Notes under the pieces: generated by a model
What the model was told of the DNA's origin: nothing
The model's database searches: none
What the model saw: the letters and a program-made list of their open reading frames with translations, nothing else
Made by a program: the position numbers and the translations under genes
NCBI RefSeq assembly: GCF_000003605.2
Contig: NW_003121544.1
Coordinates: 1-22,884, forward strand
Reading direction: 5' to 3'
Source: Saccoglossus kowalevskii
Taxonomy: Eukaryota > Hemichordata > Enteropneusta > Harrimaniidae
Length of the DNA: 22,884 nt
Shown: positions 20,597 through 22,884 of the stretch, in pieces
Layout: every line of letters begins with the position of its first letter
Position numbering within the stretch: position 1 is the stretch's first letter

Positions 20597-21337
20597 CTTA
20601 GTTGGTTTCCCAAGGGGTCCACCTGACATCACTTCTTAGTTGGTTCCCCAGGGGGTCCACCTGACATCACTTCTTAGTTGGTTTCCCAGGGGGGCCCACC
20701 TGACATCACTTCTTAGTTGGTTTCCCAGGGGGTCCACCTGACATCACTTCTTAGTTGGTTTCCAAGGGGTCCACCTGACATCACTTCTTAGTTGGTTCCC
20801 CAGGGGGCCCACCTGACATCACTTCTTAGTTGGTTTCCCAGGGGACCCACCTGACATCACTTCTTAGTTGGTTTTCCAGGGGGCCCACCTGACATCACTT
20901 CTTAGTTGGTTTTCCAGGGGGCCCACCTGACATCACTTTTTAGTTGGTTTCCCAGGGGGTCCACCTGACATCACTTCTTAGTTGGTTTCCCAGGGGTCCA
21001 CCTGACATCACTTCTTAGTTGGTTTCCCAGGGGGGCCACCTGACATCACTTCTTAGTTGGTTTCCCAGGGGATCCACCTGACATCACTTCTTAGTTGGTT
21101 TCCAAGGGGTCCACCTGACATCACTTCTTAGTTGGTTTTCCAGGGGGCCCACCTGACATCACTTCTTAGTTGGTTTCCCAGGGGGGCCCACCTGACATCA
21201 CTTCTTAGTTGGTTTCCCAGGGGGTCCACCTGACATCACTTCTTAGTTGGTTTCCCAGGGGTCCACCTGACATCACTTCTTAGTTGGTTTCCAAGGGGGT
21301 CCACCTGACATCACTTCTTAGTTGGTTTCCCAGGGGA
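20597..21337. repeat. Higher-order block E, third partial copy
   Basis: CCCAAGGGG (first A at 20612), GGGGACCC (20845) and GGGGATCC (21072 and 21337) keep the 233-, 227- and 265-bp spacings of the other copies. After 21337 three more GGGGATCC-type or AA-type units lead into block G copy 4. Confidence 0.87.
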
Positions 21338-21484
21338 TCCACCTGACATCACTTCTTAGTTGGTTTCCAAGGGGATCCACCTGACATCACTTCTTAGTTG
21401 GTTTCCCAGGGGGTCCACCTGACATCACTTCTTAGTTGGTTTCCCAGGGGATCCACCTGACATCACTTCTTAGTTGGTTTCCAA

Positions 21485-22090
21485 GGGGGCCCACCTGACA
21501 TCACTTCTTAGTTGGTTTCCAAGGGGGCCCACCTGACATCACTTCTTAGTTTCCAAGGGGGCCCACCTGACATCACTTCTTAGTTGGTTTCCCAGGGGGC
21601 CCACCTGACATCACTTCTTAGTTGGTTTCCAAGGGGGTCCACCTGACATCACTTCTTAGTTGGTTTCCCAGGGGGGCCCACCTGACATCACTTCTTAGTT
21701 GGTTTCCCAGGGGGGTCCATCTGACATCACTTCTTAGTTGGTTTCCAAGGGGGTCCACCTGACATCACTTCTTAGTTGGTTTCCCAGGGGCCCACCTGAC
21801 ATCACTTCTTAGTTGGTTTTCCAGGGGGCCCACCTGACATCACTTCTTAGTTGGTTTTCCAGGGGGCCCACCTGACATCACTTCTTAGTTGGTTTCCCAG
21901 GGGGGCCCACCTGACATCACTTCTTAGTTGGTTTCCCAGGGGGCCCACCTGACATCACTTCTTAGTTGGTTTCCCAGGGGGCCCACCTGACATCACTTCT
22001 TAGTTGGTTTTCCAGGGGGCCCACCTGACATCACTTCTTAGTTGGTTTCCCAGGGGGGCCCACCTGACATCACTTCTTAGTTGGTTTCCC
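21485..22090. repeat. Higher-order block G, partial copy 4
   Basis: The TAGTTTCC deletion unit (G at 21549) and CATCTG unit (T at 21720) are 2086 bp after those of copy 3. The order of linkers afterwards follows that after 19634 until about 22090. The CCTAAC unit that precedes the deletion in copies 1-3 is missing here. Confidence 0.83.
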
Positions 22091-22204
22091 AGGGGGCCCA
22101 CCTGACATCACTTCTTAGTTGGTTTCCCAGGGGGGCCCACCTGACATCACTTCTTAGTTGGTTTCCCAGGGGGTCCACCTGACATCACTTCTTAGTTGGT
22201 TTCC

Positions 22205-22213
22205 GGGGGGGGG

Positions 22214-22266
<53 letters not shown>
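22205..22266 (+). repeat. G12 plus (TG)25 microsatellite inside the array
   Basis: Twelve G (22205-22216) are followed by 25 TG dinucleotides (22217-22266) and TTACCTG. The next unit has a TTTG core and TTTCG with G11 (22296-22306). It belongs to the same lineage as the 3263 site (TTACCTG re-entry), but both the G run and the TG tract are longer. Confidence 0.95.
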
Positions 22267-22270
<4 letters not shown>

Positions 22271-22274
22271 CTGA

Positions 22275-22884
22275 CATCACTTCTTTGTTGGTTTCGGGGG
22301 GGGGGGCACCTGACATCACTTCTTAGTTGGTTTCCAAGGGGGCCCACCTGACATCACTTCTTAGTTGGTTTCCCAGGGGGGTCCACCTGACATCACTTCT
22401 TTGTTGGTTTCCCAGGGGGTCCACCTGACATCACTTCTTAGTTGGTTTCCAAGGGGATCCACCTGACATCACTTCTTAGTTGGTTTCCAAGGGGGTCCAC
22501 CTGACATCACTTCTTAGTTGGTTTCCCAGGGGGCCCACCTGACATCACTTCTTAGTTGGTTTCCAAGGGGGTCCACCTGACATCACTTCTTAGTTGGTTT
22601 CCCAGGGGGCCCACCTGACATCACTTCTTAGTTGGTTTCCAAGGGGGTCCACCTGACATCACTTCTTAGTTGGTTTCCCAGGGGGTCCACCTGACATCAC
22701 TTCTTAGTTGGTTTCCCAGGGGGCCCACCTGACATCACTTCTTAGTTGGTTTCCAAGGGGTCCACCTGACATCACTTCTTAGTTGGTTCCCCAGGGGGCC
22801 CACCTGACATCACTTCTTAGTTGGTTTCCCAAGGGGTCCACCTGACATCACTTCTTAGTTGGTTCCCCAGGGGGTCCACCTTGA
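22275..22884. repeat. Block downstream of the last microsatellite, cut by the window end
   Basis: The unit order after 22287 matches that after 3331, 11329 and 13274, including the second TTTG unit and GGGGATCC (A at 22457, 170 bp on). Near 22780 it switches to the CCCCAGG / CCCAAGGGG order seen at 20540-20660. The last four bases, TTGA, differ from the expected TGAC by an inserted T. This could be the start of an array edge or a terminal error. Confidence 0.7.

Larger units (their letters stand above)
1..22884. repeat. Tandem array of a ~38-bp minisatellite/satellite unit, ~600 copies
   Basis: The same unit is repeated head to tail from the first to the last bases, always in one orientation. 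Successive CACCTG starts are mostly 37-39 bp apart, so 22.9 kb holds roughly 600 units. The consensus is about 55% GC and has no CpG. A core of about 29 bp is nearly invariant; a G-rich linker of about 7-11 bp varies in G-run length and flanking bases. Stop triplets occur on both strands within the core (TGA and TAG on plus, TAA and TGA on minus), and the 38-bp period rotates the frame, so the array is not a coding repeat. No stretch longer than 300 bases departs from the repeat. Unequal exchange and slippage are the known routes to such arrays. Neither array edge is clearly visible. The host is probably a vertebrate, but this is a weak inference. Confidence 0.97.

Noticed and set aside
1-22884. 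A CRISPR array (29-bp conserved repeat with variable spacers)
   Set aside because: The variable part is only 7-11 bp, G-rich and drawn from a small set of recurring forms. Real spacers are about 26-40 bp and unique. There are no cas genes and no leader.
1-22884. A coding tandem repeat (mucin-like or zinc-finger exon)
   Set aside because: The unit is usually not a multiple of three, and stop triplets occur on both strands in every core. No long frame survives.
1-22884. Telomeric repeat DNA
   Set aside because: There is no TTAGGG or related short motif in tandem. TTAGTTGG occurs once per 38-bp unit only.
1-22884. A mix of inverted and direct units
   Set aside because: I looked for the reverse-complement core (GGAAACCAAC, GATGTCAGG) on the plus strand and saw none. 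All units are in one orientation.

Overview
The whole window is one uninterrupted head-to-tail tandem repeat (minisatellite or satellite DNA). It holds roughly 600 copies of a unit of about 38 bp, mostly 37-39 bp, all in the same orientation, with no unique flanking sequence. I find no protein-coding gene, RNA gene, transposon, CRISPR array or replication origin. The array, its (TG)n microsatellites and the near absence of CpG from the unit point to a eukaryotic nuclear genome. A vertebrate is my best guess, but the sequence alone cannot name the species.

Each unit has two parts. A 29-bp core (for example 16-44) is almost invariant and runs CACCTG, overlapping TGACATCA, then TTAGTTGG and TTTCC. 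A 7-11 bp linker (for example 45-54) carries nearly all the variation: CA, AA or TCCA before the G run, G runs mostly of 4-6, and CC, TC, C or ATC after it. These linker types, plus rare core substitutions, act as barcodes for tracing blocks of units.

The barcodes show that the array is a mosaic of higher-order segmental duplications rather than one regular higher-order repeat. Clear examples are: 51-470 copied at +1515; 2270-3110 copied at +13764 and again a further +2899; 3410-4430 copied at about +4246; 5360-6085 copied at +11520; a 605-bp tandem duplication from 5641; 6249-7290 copied at +10915; 8590-9340 copied at +5965; 10000-10930 copied at +5322; and 10795-11935 copied at +1946. Markers within each pair keep their spacing to the base or within 1-2 bases.

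At four places (about 3263, 11293, 13239 and 22205) the linker is replaced by a poly-G tract. Two of these carry a long (TG)n, with 21 and 25 repeats, and two have only TGTT. Each is followed one unit later by a second G10-G11 tract. Clusters of small indels lie at several block junctions (about 1481-1560, 6085-6165, 16870-16885 and 18915-19025). They mark either real recombination breakpoints or assembly joins. The best candidate for biology beyond repeat turnover is that every unit carries an E-box (CACCTG/CAGGTG) overlapping a one-mismatch CRE-like octamer, giving several hundred same-strand potential transcription-factor sites in 23 kb. Function is not shown by the sequence.
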